Of a stretch of DNA of 29,303 nucleotides, positions 1 to 8,115 are shown piece by piece. The stretch's first letter is position 1; every line of letters begins with the position of its first letter. Under the pieces are notes generated by a model. That model searched no databases. It was not told the origin of the DNA and saw nothing but the letters and a program-made list of their open reading frames with translations. Origin of the DNA: Firmicutes bacterium UBA3930 (GTDB lineage: Bacteria; Bacillota; Clostridia; Caldicoprobacterales; Caldicoprobacteraceae); assembly GCA_002385885.1 (NCBI GenBank), contig DGEI01000043.1, positions 1 to 29,303 of the forward strand, in the 5' to 3' direction. The position numbers and the translations under genes are program-made.

Positions 1-1965
1 GTGGGAGGAGCTGTAATTCCTAAGCTAAGGCCCGATATAGCTGTTATAGAATCAACATACGGTGATAAACTTCATGCCAACCGGCAGACGGAGGAAGAGC
101 GGCTTGCCCGGATGGTCGGGGAAGTTATAGAGGAAGGCGGAAAGGTACTTATACCCGCCTTTGCCCTGGGACGGGCCCAGGAGGTTATACTGATTTTAAA
201 GCGTGCCATGAACAGGAATAAACTGCCCAGGTTTAAAGTGTTTGTTGATGGAATGGTACGGGAGATCTGCCGGATGTATCGTTTAAATCCCAATTACCTG
301 CGCAGCAGCCTGGCCAAAAGGATCTGGAGGAATATAGATATTTTTTTCGACGAGTGGATACAGCCCGTTACAAACCGTACCATGCGGGAAGCTGTAATAG
401 AAGATTCCGATCCGTGCTGTATTATTTCCAGTTCGGGTATGCTGACAGGAGGGCCAAGCCAGTGGTACGCAGAAAAACTGGCAGGCGACCGAAAAAACTT
501 TATAGCAATAACCGGCTACCAGGATGAAGAAGCGCCCGGCCGGCGGCTTCTCGATTTGCTTGATTTACCTGTTGAAGACAGGTTTTTGCAGTTGGGGGAC
601 AAACAGGTTCCCGTTAGATGCCGCGTGGAAAGCTATAGTTTATCCGCCCATGCCGATAAAACTCAGCTTATTGGATTGGTGCACAATCTGTCTCCCAGGC
701 AGGTGTTTCTGGTTCATGGCCAGGAAGAAATAATGACGGTTCTGGGGAAGGACCTGCAGGCGGACTACTGGGGCAGGGTGTATCTGCCGGCCAATGGCGA
801 AAGTTATAACATCCGGCTTAAAAGGCAGCGGAAACAGCTGGAAAGGCCGGCGATTCCTTCACTTGGGAAGGAAAGCTTTCCGGAGGAGCCGGATCTCGGG
901 GAGCTGTGGAAGCACATTCTGAAACATGACAGCAAAAAGAGATCTTTTACAGTTGAAGAACTTTTCAGTATATGGCACGGCGGCCGGACACCTGAGCTTC
1001 AGCAGATCAGCAGACTGGCACAACTGCTGCAGGACTCAGATTACTTTGAACCAGACAACCGGCGTCCTTTTCTTTATAACCCGCTGTCCCGGCAGGAAGT
1101 GGACCAGCGCCGGCAGGAGAAGGAAGGCCCCATGGAAGTTAACCGGATGCTTGCATTGCTGGAGGAATTCTTTCCTCCCGAAACCGGGTTGTATAAGAAA
1201 GGAGCCAGGTTTGACGAAAAAATAGCCCTGCTGTATTTTAACTTTCCAAAGGCAGCCGGTAAAGCCTATGAGGATCGGCTGCGGGAGTTTGAGGCAGTAA
1301 CCGGCTGGAAAACAGAGATTAATCAGGAATGCAACCTGGAGGCAGCAGAAGATCTGTTGATAAGCCTTCTGCCTCAGGGGACCTATTTATCGGGCAAGCT
1401 GTCATATTACCGTTTGCAGGGATATTTCAAGGCCAGTATAGAAGGGGATGTAGATCATGAAAGTATAAAACAGCGGTTTCTGGAATCTACCGGCCTTGAA
1501 TTGATCCTCAATGATGAAGAAAAAGCAGAACCTGCTGCACCGGTATCAGCACAGCCGGGCCAGATGGAACAGAACAAGGTTTTCAAACTCATAGATGAGG
1601 TTTTTACCGGTAAACCTCATAGATTGTATAGAAAAGGCCTTAAGAAGGATGAAACGGGCTCATATGTGGAATTGTCCTTTGTATCACCGGAGATAGGAGC
1701 ACAGTATGGTGATGTGATTGAACAGCTGGAGAAAATAACGGGATGGGCCATGAAGATAAACCCCAATCCCAACCAGAATGAGATAATCAAGCTGGCAAGG
1801 CGGTTGATGGAGGGAAACGGCCTTAGACTGAAAAGAAACCCCGGCTTTTACCAAATGGAGAAGGCTGTCCGGGTTATACCTGCGGAAGAGTGGGATGAAA
1901 ATATTTTCGAAAGCCTTAAGCATGAATTCTACAGGCAAACAGGCTATAACTTGCTCAAAGATTAG
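1..1965 (+). CDS. Beta-CASP metallo-beta-lactamase RNase-like protein (5' truncated) with duplicated C-terminal domain
   Basis: The 5' end lies outside the window, so the first GTG is probably an internal valine codon and the HxHxDH metal motif is missing from view. Visible residues carry typical beta-CASP/RMMBL features: IESTYGD near 16-22, IPAFALGRAQE near 51-61, SSSGMLTGGPS near 143-153, SAHADK near 215-220 and FLVHGQEE near 236-243. Family knowledge suggests a zinc-dependent RNA endo/exonuclease in the cytoplasm. After about residue 290 there is a long extension: a 300-375 linker or winged-helix-like part, then two related copies of a domain at about 381-504 and 526-654. LYKKG (397) matches LYRKG (542), and VTGWKTEIN (433) matches ITGWAMKIN (579). 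The extension is much longer than in ordinary RNase J or CPSF-like proteins. The family call is firm; the substrate and the role of the duplicated domain are unknown. Confidence 0.85.
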   Translation: MGGAVIPKLRPDIAVIESTYGDKLHANRQTEEERLARMVGEVIEEGGKVLIPAFALGRAQEVILILKRAMNRNKLPRFKVFVDGMVREICRMYRLNPNYLRSSLAKRIWRNIDIFFDEWIQPVTNRTMREAVIEDSDPCCIISSSGMLTGGPSQWYAEKLAGDRKNFIAITGYQDEEAPGRRLLDLLDLPVEDRFLQLGDKQVPVRCRVESYSLSAHADKTQLIGLVHNLSPRQVFLVHGQEEIMTVLGKDLQADYWGRVYLPANGESYNIRLKRQRKQLERPAIPSLGKESFPEEPDLGELWKHILKHDSKKRSFTVEELFSIWHGGRTPELQQISRLAQLLQDSDYFEPDNRRPFLYNPLSRQEVDQRRQEKEGPMEVNRMLALLEEFFPPETGLYKKGARFDEKIALLYFNFPKAAGKAYEDRLREFEAVTGWKTEINQECNLEAAEDLLISLLPQGTYLSGKLSYYRLQGYFKASIEGDVDHESIKQRFLESTGLELILNDEEKAEPAAPVSAQPGQMEQNKVFKLIDEVFTGKPHRLYRKGLKKDETGSYVELSFVSPEIGAQYGDVIEQLEKITGWAMKINPNPNQNEIIKLARRLMEGNGLRLKRNPGFYQMEKAVRVIPAEEWDENIFESLKHEFYRQTGYNLLKD

Positions 1966-1980
1966 GATAAATGTTATAAT
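1951..1980 (+). promoter_or_regulatory. Candidate sigma-A promoter for galU
   Basis: A perfect -10 TATAAT (1975-1980) lies 18 bases after TTGCTC (1951-1956), a weak -35 that falls inside the end of the upstream RNase-like gene. A second TATAAT occurs at 2047-2052 without a good -35. This would give galU its own start about 90 bases upstream of its GTG codon. This is motif evidence only. Confidence 0.4.
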
Positions 1981-2077
1981 TAGTTAATGGCTGGAATATG
2001 CCATTTGTATTTTTATAATCAATTAAGTAAGCCTGTCTGGAACAATATAATAATACTTGGAATTGGAGGATGTAAAA

Positions 2078-2956
2078 GTGAAGGTTAGGAAAGCTATTAT
2101 TCCTGCAGCCGGGCTGGGGACAAGATTTTTGCCGGCTACAAAGGCACAGCCAAAGGAGATGCTGCCTATAGTGGACAAGCCCACTATACAGTATATTATT
2201 GAAGAAGCAATTGATTCCGGTATTGAGGAGTTTCTTATTGTTACAGGGAGAAACAAGAGATCGATTGAGGATCATTTTGACCGTTCCCTGGAGCTGGAAG
2301 AGGCTCTGCAAAAAAGCAACAATGCAGATTTGCTCAAACTGGTTGATGATATTTCCAACATGGTGGATATTCACTACATAAGACAAAAGGAGCCTAAGGG
2401 GCTGGGTCATGCAATCTACTGTGCGCGTTCGTTTATCGGAGACGAACCTTTTGCCGTCCTGCTGGGGGATGATATTGTTTATTCCAAAACCCCCTGTCTT
2501 AAACAGATTATTGAGGTTTACAATGAATATAAGACCACCGTTTTGGGATGCCAGCATGTGTCCCGGGAAGATGTTAACAAATACGGTATTGTTAATGGGA
2601 TTGAGATTGAGGACAAGGTGTACAAGGTAAAAGAGCTGATAGAAAAGCCGGATGTTGATAAAGCTCCCTCCACCCTGGCAATTCTGGGGCGGTATATTAT
2701 CACTCCCAGGATATTTTATTACCTGGCCCATACAAAACCCGGGATTGGAGGGGAAATACAGCTGACTGACGCGCTGCAATCCCTGGTTTCGGAAGAAGCT
2801 ATATATGCTTATGATTTTGAGGGTAAAAGGTATGATGTAGGTAACAAGCTCGGCTATCTTCAGGCAACCGTTGAATTTGCCCTGCGCAGGGACGATCTCA
2901 AGGCCGAGTTCGGTGAATATTTGAGGGATTTTGTACAGGGCAATTTGCTGACTTAG
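2078..2956 (+). CDS. galU: UTP-glucose-1-phosphate uridylyltransferase
   Basis: It makes UDP-glucose from UTP and glucose-1-phosphate in the cytoplasm, for cell-wall polymers, glycolipids and exopolysaccharide. The N-terminus KAIIPAAGLGTRFLPATKA is the classical nucleotidyltransferase signature of the GalU family, followed by PKEMLPIVDKP, the metal-site region LLGDDIV and VKELIEKP. The 292-residue length is normal for bacterial GalU. I chose the GTG at 2078 because GGAGG at 2065-2069 stands 8 bases before it and the protein then starts MKVRKAIIPA as in relatives. An in-frame TTG at 2057 lies upstream of that site and is unlikely to be used. The next gene is a phosphoglucomutase that supplies its substrate, so the pair forms a UDP-glucose module. 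Confidence 0.95.
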   Translation: MKVRKAIIPAAGLGTRFLPATKAQPKEMLPIVDKPTIQYIIEEAIDSGIEEFLIVTGRNKRSIEDHFDRSLELEEALQKSNNADLLKLVDDISNMVDIHYIRQKEPKGLGHAIYCARSFIGDEPFAVLLGDDIVYSKTPCLKQIIEVYNEYKTTVLGCQHVSREDVNKYGIVNGIEIEDKVYKVKELIEKPDVDKAPSTLAILGRYIITPRIFYYLAHTKPGIGGEIQLTDALQSLVSEEAIYAYDFEGKRYDVGNKLGYLQATVEFALRRDDLKAEFGEYLRDFVQGNLLT

Positions 2957-2964
2957 CATATCAT

Positions 2965-2990
2965 ACTGCGATTTTATATGCAGTTTTATA
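2965..2990 (+). terminator. Weak hairpin with T-rich tail after galU
   Basis: ACTGC (2965-2969) pairs with GCAGT (2980-2984) and is followed by TTTATATTTT. The stem is only five pairs, so this is a weak terminator at best. The rest of the galU-pgcA gap holds no clear promoter that I can defend. Confidence 0.35.
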
Positions 2991-3108
2991 TTTTATGTGA
3001 AATGGTGTATGGAACGTTTTGAGATTGATATGGTAATAATATTTATTGGCATGACAGACAATAATAGCGGTGTAATGACTAAAGCGTTGTAAAAAGGAGG
3101 AATTCTGC

Positions 3109-4839
3109 GTGGATTACAGGGAAAAATACAGGCAATGGCTGGATAGTCCGGTTATAGATAAAGCTACAAAAGAAGAACTGGCTGCAATAGAGAATGATGA
3201 GAAGGAACTGGAGAGCCGGTTTTACAAGGATCTGGAATTTGGTACCGGCGGCCTCCGCGGAATTATTGGGGCCGGCTCCAACCGGATGAACAGGTATACT
3301 GTGGGAAGAGCCACGCAGGGCCTGGCAAACTACATAATAAAACACGGCAGGGATGCTATGGACAGGGGAGTTGTTATAGCTTATGACACAAGGAGGATGT
3401 CGAAAGAGTTTGCCCTGGAAACTGCCCTTGTGCTGAATGCAAACGGGATCAAGGTATACCTTTACGATGAGATGCAGCCGACGCCCATACTGTCTTTCAG
3501 TGTAAGGGAACTCGGCGCTGTTTCCGGAGTTGTTATAACAGCCAGTCATAACCCCCCTGCATACAACGGTTACAAGGTTTACTGGGAGGACGGCGGACAG
3601 GTTCCTCCAGGACGCTCTGAAGAAATAATCAAAGAGGTATACGCTGTAAAAAGCTTTGAAGAAATTAAAACCATCAGCAAAGAAGAGGCAGAGAACCGGG
3701 GGCTTTTGAATATAATAGGCAAGGATGTGGTAGACCGGTATATTGATCGGGTTAAGAATTTATCCATTAACAAGCAGCTGATTAAGGAAATGGGCAGCCA
3801 GTTGAAGATTGTATATACTCCAATCCACGGTACCGGCAACAAACCCGTCAGGCGTGTGCTCAAGGAACTGGGTTTTGAGAACGTCATGGTGGTATCTGAA
3901 CAGGAAATGCCCGATCCGGAATTTCCTACCGTTAAATTCCCTAATCCCGAGGAGCCGGAGGTTTTTGAATTGGCCATTGAAATGGCTAAAAATAATGAAG
4001 CCGATATAATAATCGGAACCGATCCCGACTGCGACAGGGTAGGTGTTGTTGTCAGAGGTTCTGATGGCAGATACATATTCTTAACGGGAAATCAGACCGG
4101 GGCGTTACTGGTTGACTATGTGCTGGGAGCTTTGCAGAGGCAGGGAAGGCTGCCTGCTGACGGAGCTGTCATTAAAACCATTGTTACAAGTGAAATAGGG
4201 CGGGAGATAGCCAAGTCTTACGGGATTGAGGCTGTAGACACCTATACAGGGTTTAAGTTTATATGTGAAAAGGTACAGGAATTTGAGGATGAGGGAGACA
4301 AAACATTTTTATTCGGCTATGAAGAGAGTTTTGGATACCTTGCGGGTGATTTCGTCCGGGACAAGGATGCGGTAATTGCTTCAATGCTGATTTGTGAAAT
4401 GGCTGCTTACTACAAATCCAGGGGCATGAATCTCTATGACGGTTTGGTTGAACTGTGGCAAAAGTTCGGATACTATCATGACGCCCAGGAATCCGTATAT
4501 TTGGAAGGCAGGGAAGGGATGGCCAGGATCAAGGAAATCATGGAAGACTTCCGGCACAACCCCCCGGTACGGGTCTGTGGGACAGATATAGTAACCATTC
4601 AGGATTACAAAGAACTGAAAGCATATTATCCCGGGAAGGACAGGATTGACCCAATCAACATGTCGGTGCCGTCAGATGTGCTGCGCTACAGGCTTGAAGA
4701 CGGTTCCTGGTTTGCAATCCGGCCGTCGGGTACCGAGCCAAAGATAAAACTGTACTTCTCGATCGTCAGGAAAAGCCTTGAAGAAGCGGAGAATGATATG
4801 CAAAGGTTTGTTACCGAGGTTATGGCCAGAATACGTTAG
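3109..4839 (+). CDS. pgcA: Alpha-phosphoglucomutase / phosphomannomutase (PgcA type)
   Basis: It interconverts glucose-6-phosphate and glucose-1-phosphate, the substrate of the GalU enzyme encoded just upstream. All four hallmarks of the alpha-D-phosphohexomutase family are visible: the phosphoserine loop TASHNPP (catalytic Ser about 146), the magnesium loop GTDPDCDRVG, the sugar-specificity motif GYEESFGY and the C-terminal phosphate-binding RPSGTEPKIK. Its 576 residues fit the longer PgcA/PGM2-like subfamily rather than the approximately 450-residue GlmM/ManB types. The GTG start at 3109 follows AAAAAGGAGG with 8 bases spacing. The next gene begins 14 bases after the stop, suggesting shared transcription. 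Preference for glucose over mannose is inferred from length and from linkage to galU. Confidence 0.93.
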   Translation: MDYREKYRQWLDSPVIDKATKEELAAIENDEKELESRFYKDLEFGTGGLRGIIGAGSNRMNRYTVGRATQGLANYIIKHGRDAMDRGVVIAYDTRRMSKEFALETALVLNANGIKVYLYDEMQPTPILSFSVRELGAVSGVVITASHNPPAYNGYKVYWEDGGQVPPGRSEEIIKEVYAVKSFEEIKTISKEEAENRGLLNIIGKDVVDRYIDRVKNLSINKQLIKEMGSQLKIVYTPIHGTGNKPVRRVLKELGFENVMVVSEQEMPDPEFPTVKFPNPEEPEVFELAIEMAKNNEADIIIGTDPDCDRVGVVVRGSDGRYIFLTGNQTGALLVDYVLGALQRQGRLPADGAVIKTIVTSEIGREIAKSYGIEAVDTYTGFKFICEKVQEFEDEGDKTFLFGYEESFGYLAGDFVRDKDAVIASMLICEMAAYYKSRGMNLYDGLVELWQKFGYYHDAQESVYLEGREGMARIKEIMEDFRHNPPVRVCGTDIVTIQDYKELKAYYPGKDRIDPINMSVPSDVLRYRLEDGSWFAIRPSGTEPKIKLYFSIVRKSLEEAENDMQRFVTEVMARIR

Positions 4840-4853
4840 AGAGGCGTGATTGC

Positions 4854-5609
4854 TTGAAAAATGTTGATACGTTTTTGTTTGATCTTGACGGGACTCTCCT
4901 GCCAATGGACCTTGATGAGTTTACCCGGCTTTATTTCTGTGAAATAGGCAGGGAGTTTAAGGATATAATGGAACCGGAAACCCTGGTAAAATACATATGG
5001 TCGTGTACAAAAGACATGATCAGCAATACGGAACGGCGTACCAATGAAGAGGTCTTTATGGACAGCTTTGCAAAACTTGTGGGGGAAGATAAACTCAATT
5101 TTTACAGGGAACGGTTTGACAGGTTTTATGATACCGCTTTTTTGAAGACAAAAAAATGTATCGGCAGTGTTCCCTGTATCAGGGAAAGCGTATATATCCT
5201 CAAAGATAAGGGATACCAGGTTGCCATCGCTACAAATCCTCTTTTCCCTGAAAAGGCAATTTTACACAGGATCAGATGGGCGGGGCTGAAACCTGAGGAT
5301 TTTATATATATTTCCTGCTATGAACGGAACTGCTACTGCAAACCCAACAAGGAATTCTACGAGGAAGTGCTGGAGGAGATTGGGAAAAAGCCTGAACAGT
5401 GTATAATGGTCGGAAACGATGTACAGGAGGATTTAATCGCCGGCTGTTTGGGAATGAAAACATATCTTATAACCGACTACCTGATTCACAGGACCGGTGA
5501 ACCGATAAAGTGTACATATAAAGGGACATACCAGGATTTCTACAGGTTTGTTATGGGTTTACCGGCATTGGCGTCCGTTCTTAGCCTTAAGCGCCAGCAG
5601 GCGGAATGA
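4854..5609 (+). CDS. HAD-superfamily hydrolase
   Basis: This is a 251-residue cytoplasmic phosphatase-like protein. HAD motif I is FDLDGTLLP (nucleophile about Asp10, acid/base Asp12), motif II lies in the AIATNP region, the motif III lysine in CKPNKEF and motif IV is VGNDVQEDL. A helical cap of the C1 type fits between motif I and II (about residues 20-115). The start is TTG at 4854, preceded by GAGGCGTGA. It lies 14 bases behind pgcA, which hints at a sugar-phosphate or nucleotide-sugar housecleaning role, but the substrate cannot be read from sequence. The family is certain; the function is not. Confidence 0.85.
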   Translation: MKNVDTFLFDLDGTLLPMDLDEFTRLYFCEIGREFKDIMEPETLVKYIWSCTKDMISNTERRTNEEVFMDSFAKLVGEDKLNFYRERFDRFYDTAFLKTKKCIGSVPCIRESVYILKDKGYQVAIATNPLFPEKAILHRIRWAGLKPEDFIYISCYERNCYCKPNKEFYEEVLEEIGKKPEQCIMVGNDVQEDLIAGCLGMKTYLITDYLIHRTGEPIKCTYKGTYQDFYRFVMGLPALASVLSLKRQQAE

Positions 5610-5659
5610 TATTCTTCTATCAATCAATGAGCATAGTTTTGAGCATAGTTTGAAGAATA
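5610..5659. repeat. Tandem 12-bp direct repeat framed by an inverted repeat
   Basis: TGAGCATAGTTT occurs twice head to tail with no gap (5628-5639 and 5640-5651). The pair is bracketed by TATTCTTC (5610-5617) and its reverse complement GAAGAATA (5652-5659). It sits directly behind the stop of the HAD gene and about 155 bases before thrB. There is no T-run, so it is not an obvious terminator. A protein-binding site or an RNA structure is possible. Confidence 0.55.
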
Positions 5660-5728
5660 CTATGGAAATCACCTTGTGAAAAGGCTTAGAACCTGTCGGC
5701 GAAGTGAAGCGGGTACGCTGATTACCAG

Positions 5729-5757
5729 TTGTATGCCGTCGAAAATTATGATACAAT
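5729..5757 (+). promoter_or_regulatory. Candidate sigma-A promoter for thrB with a 5'-terminal stem-loop
   Basis: TTGTAT (5729-5734), a 17-base spacer and TACAAT (5752-5757; 5 of 6 to consensus) lie 58 bases before the thrB start. A transcript beginning near 5765 would open almost at once with a stem-loop, AAAAGCA (5767-5773) pairing with TGCTTTT (5780-5786). That stem could also act as a short terminator for readthrough from upstream, since ATATTTTATT follows. I see no T-box or threonine-type attenuator. Confidence 0.4.
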
Positions 5758-5814
5758 CCCATTGGGAAAAGCACCTCGATGCTTTTATATTTTATTGCTG
5801 TGGGAGGAGAACAT

Positions 5815-6708
5815 GTGATAAAGGTGAGAGTGCCTGCCACTGCCGCAAATATCGGGCCTGGGTTCGATTGTTTGGGAGTGGCTCTCAATATATATAACGA
5901 TATAGAAGTTGAAGAATGCAATGAAGGATTAAGTATTAACATATCGGGCGAAAGATGCGGGGATGTGCCTGTTGATGAAACCAATTTGGTGTATAGGTCC
6001 ATGAAGAAGGTTTTTGACGTGGCCGGTTTTTCTCCCAAGGGCATAAGGCTCAATCAAAAAAACGGCATCCCAATTACCCGCGGCCTGGGCAGCAGCGCAG
6101 CCTGTATAGTGGGCGGCATGACCGCTGCAAATGCTTTGGCCGGGTTTCCTTTTGATAAAAATGAACTGATGAAGATGGCTGTTGAGGCAGACGGCCATCC
6201 CGATAATGTTGTTCCGGCCATGATGGGCGGAATGACGGCGGCATGTATGGAAGACGGCGAAGTCTTATATGTAAAAATCCAGCCCCCCGAGGGGATTAAG
6301 TTTGCTGTAATGATACCTGACATAATGGTTAAGACTGCAAAGGCGAGAAAGATAATTCCCCGGACGATACCCCTGGAGGATGCGGTGTTCAATATAGGCC
6401 GTACTGCTGTGCTTGTCGCGTCTTTTTTGACGGGAAGCACCGATAATCTTATGACGGCAACCCAGGATCGGATTCACCAGCCGTATAGGAAGGCTCTTAT
6501 TCCCCACTGGGACGAGGTATACTCTTATTCGCGGGAATTAGGCGCTAAAGGGGTGTTTTTGAGCGGTTCAGGGCCTACGATTATTGCAATACTGGATAAG
6601 GGCTATTCTCATTTTGTCCAGCAGATGAAGGTGTTTGTCTCATCATTTGAAGAACACTGGGAGGTAAGGATTGCTGACTTTTGTCATCATGGAGCGGTAA
6701 CGTGTTGA
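5815..6708 (+). CDS. thrB: Homoserine kinase
   Basis: It phosphorylates homoserine to O-phosphohomoserine in threonine biosynthesis, in the cytoplasm. It is a GHMP-kinase family member: N-terminal VRVPATAANIGPGFDCLG, ATP loop RGLGSSAA at about residues 89-96, GHPDNVVPA and a C-terminal SGSGPTI loop. The 297-residue length is typical. I chose GTG at 5815 because GGGAGGAG ends about seven bases upstream and the protein then begins MIKVRVPATAAN as in homologues; a further-upstream in-frame start would add 12 residues without a ribosome site. No thrC or hom gene lies next to it in this window, so the pathway is scattered. Confidence 0.93.
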   Translation: MIKVRVPATAANIGPGFDCLGVALNIYNDIEVEECNEGLSINISGERCGDVPVDETNLVYRSMKKVFDVAGFSPKGIRLNQKNGIPITRGLGSSAACIVGGMTAANALAGFPFDKNELMKMAVEADGHPDNVVPAMMGGMTAACMEDGEVLYVKIQPPEGIKFAVMIPDIMVKTAKARKIIPRTIPLEDAVFNIGRTAVLVASFLTGSTDNLMTATQDRIHQPYRKALIPHWDEVYSYSRELGAKGVFLSGSGPTIIAILDKGYSHFVQQMKVFVSSFEEHWEVRIADFCHHGAVTC

Positions 6709-6774
6709 TTTATATAAACCGGTTGTATAAGTGCTTTTGCTTGTCATCACCTATATCAAATAAGGGGTATAGAA

Positions 6775-7239
6775 ATGGAAAGTCAGAGGACTGCAATAGA
6801 GGATCAGTTGAGAAGGCGGGGATATAAGCTTACAAAACAGCGGGAAGCTATTATAAAAGTATTGGACAGTCTGGAAGAAAACCTGGCAACAGCTCAGCAT
6901 ATTTTTGAGAAGGTCACGGAAACAAATCCCGGTACCAATTTTTCTACGGTATACAGGAATCTGGATCTTCTTGTTCAGGAAGGTATTCTGCGAAAAACAT
7001 CCCTTGGGCATGAGGCTTCCTATTATGAACTGGTGACGAATGATACCCACCATCATCATATGATCTGTAAGGAATGCGGAAAAATTCGGTGCATAGATTA
7101 CTGCCCCATTAAGGATATACCGCTTCAGGAAGACGGATTTGTACCTGTTGATCATAGACTTGAAATATATGGTTTTTGTAAAGAGTGTTTGGGAAATGCC
7201 AATATTCTGGATGATGAAAGGGGGAGAGACCGGGAGTGA
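6775..7239 (+). CDS. Fur-family metalloregulator, Zur-like
   Basis: This is a 154-residue DNA-binding repressor. A winged-helix domain covers about residues 1-88, with the recognition region FSTVYRNLDLL (56-66). The dimerisation/metal domain follows. Structural zinc cysteines are C98/C101 (CKECG) and C135/C138 (CKEC). A run of four histidines (92-95) provides regulatory-site ligands. At the position where PerR has Asp and Fur has Glu there is Cys106, followed by DYCP (Cys110). As I recall, that CP motif and the HRLEIYGFC ending resemble Zur more than PerR or Fur, so zinc sensing is my best guess. ATG 6775 follows AAGGGG. Its stop overlaps the first possible start of speE, so the two are likely cotranscribed. 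Paralogue identity is inference. Confidence 0.85.
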   Translation: MESQRTAIEDQLRRRGYKLTKQREAIIKVLDSLEENLATAQHIFEKVTETNPGTNFSTVYRNLDLLVQEGILRKTSLGHEASYYELVTNDTHHHHMICKECGKIRCIDYCPIKDIPLQEDGFVPVDHRLEIYGFCKECLGNANILDDERGRDRE

Positions 7240-8066
7240 GTATGTGGTTTATTGAGGATGAGACACCGGGATACAAGCTCCAATGGAAAATCAACCGAGT
7301 TTTACTTCAAAAACAAACCCCATATCAGTATCTGGAAGTAATAGAGATGGAGGAATTCGGACGAGCACTATTGCTGGACGGCGCAATCCAGATAACCGAA
7401 AAGGATGAATTCATTTATAATGAGATGATTTCCCATGTACCTATGCTTACCCATCCTAACCCCGGAAAAGTGCTGATAATCGGCGGAGGCGACGGGGGAG
7501 CGGCGCGGGAGGTGCTTAAATACAAGGAAGTAGAAGAGGTTCAGCTGATTGAGATAGATGAAGAGGTTATCAATGCTATTCGGGAATTCTTTCCCGGCTT
7601 AGCCGGCGTTTTTGATGACCCGCGCTTTAAACTGATTGTGGATGACGGAATAGAGTTTGTTAAGTCAAAACAGGATGAATATGATGTTATAATAGTAGAT
7701 TCTTCGGATCCGGTGGGACCGGCTGTAAATCTGTTTGAATATCCTTTTTATAATGACTGTTTCAGGGCTTTAAAACAGGATGGCATATTGAATATTCAGT
7801 CCGAATCACCTTTTTTCAACCGGGATATCATTAAAAAAGTAACAGGGATATTAAACGGATTATTCGAGTATGTGAACACTTATTTAGCTTGTATTCCAAC
7901 TTATCCAAGCGGTTTATGGAGTTTTACCATGGCTTCCAAAGCATACAATTATTCGGGTGCGTCATTGGAAAGGGCTAGGGGCATGAATACACATTATTTT
8001 ACACCGGATGTTTTTCAGGCCTGTTTTAAACTGCCCAGGTTTGTGCATGATTTTTTGAAAGAATAG
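7236..8066 (+). CDS. speE: Polyamine aminopropyltransferase (spermidine synthase)
   Basis: It transfers aminopropyl from decarboxylated SAM to putrescine to make spermidine. Family signatures seen: LLDGAIQITEKDEFIYNEM, the nucleotide-binding loop IGGGDGGAAREVLKY, IEIDEEV, the DDGIEFV region and the catalytic VDSSDPVGPA motif. The 276-residue length is typical. The gene can start at GTG 7236, nine bases after AAAGGGGGAG and overlapping the regulator's stop, or at ATG 7242, which gives the usual MWF opening. I report the longer form. It is followed by radC rather than the speB/speA genes often found in polyamine operons, so putrescine must come from elsewhere. Confidence 0.93.
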   Translation: MSMWFIEDETPGYKLQWKINRVLLQKQTPYQYLEVIEMEEFGRALLLDGAIQITEKDEFIYNEMISHVPMLTHPNPGKVLIIGGGDGGAAREVLKYKEVEEVQLIEIDEEVINAIREFFPGLAGVFDDPRFKLIVDDGIEFVKSKQDEYDVIIVDSSDPVGPAVNLFEYPFYNDCFRALKQDGILNIQSESPFFNRDIIKKVTGILNGLFEYVNTYLACIPTYPSGLWSFTMASKAYNYSGASLERARGMNTHYFTPDVFQACFKLPRFVHDFLKE

Positions 8067-8115
8067 AGTTTATTAATATAACATATGCATCAATCATATA
8101 AAACGGGTGGTTTCA

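Noticed and set aside
1955..2959. A 334-codon open frame on the - strand opposite galU
   Set aside because: It lies exactly antisense to a highly conserved galU gene, has no ribosome site and its translation has no recognisable domain.
5660..5814. T-box, SAM or other riboswitch ahead of thrB
   Set aside because: Short stems such as AGCG-GGTA-CGCT are present, but no T-box motif, specifier loop or conserved aptamer core could be found.
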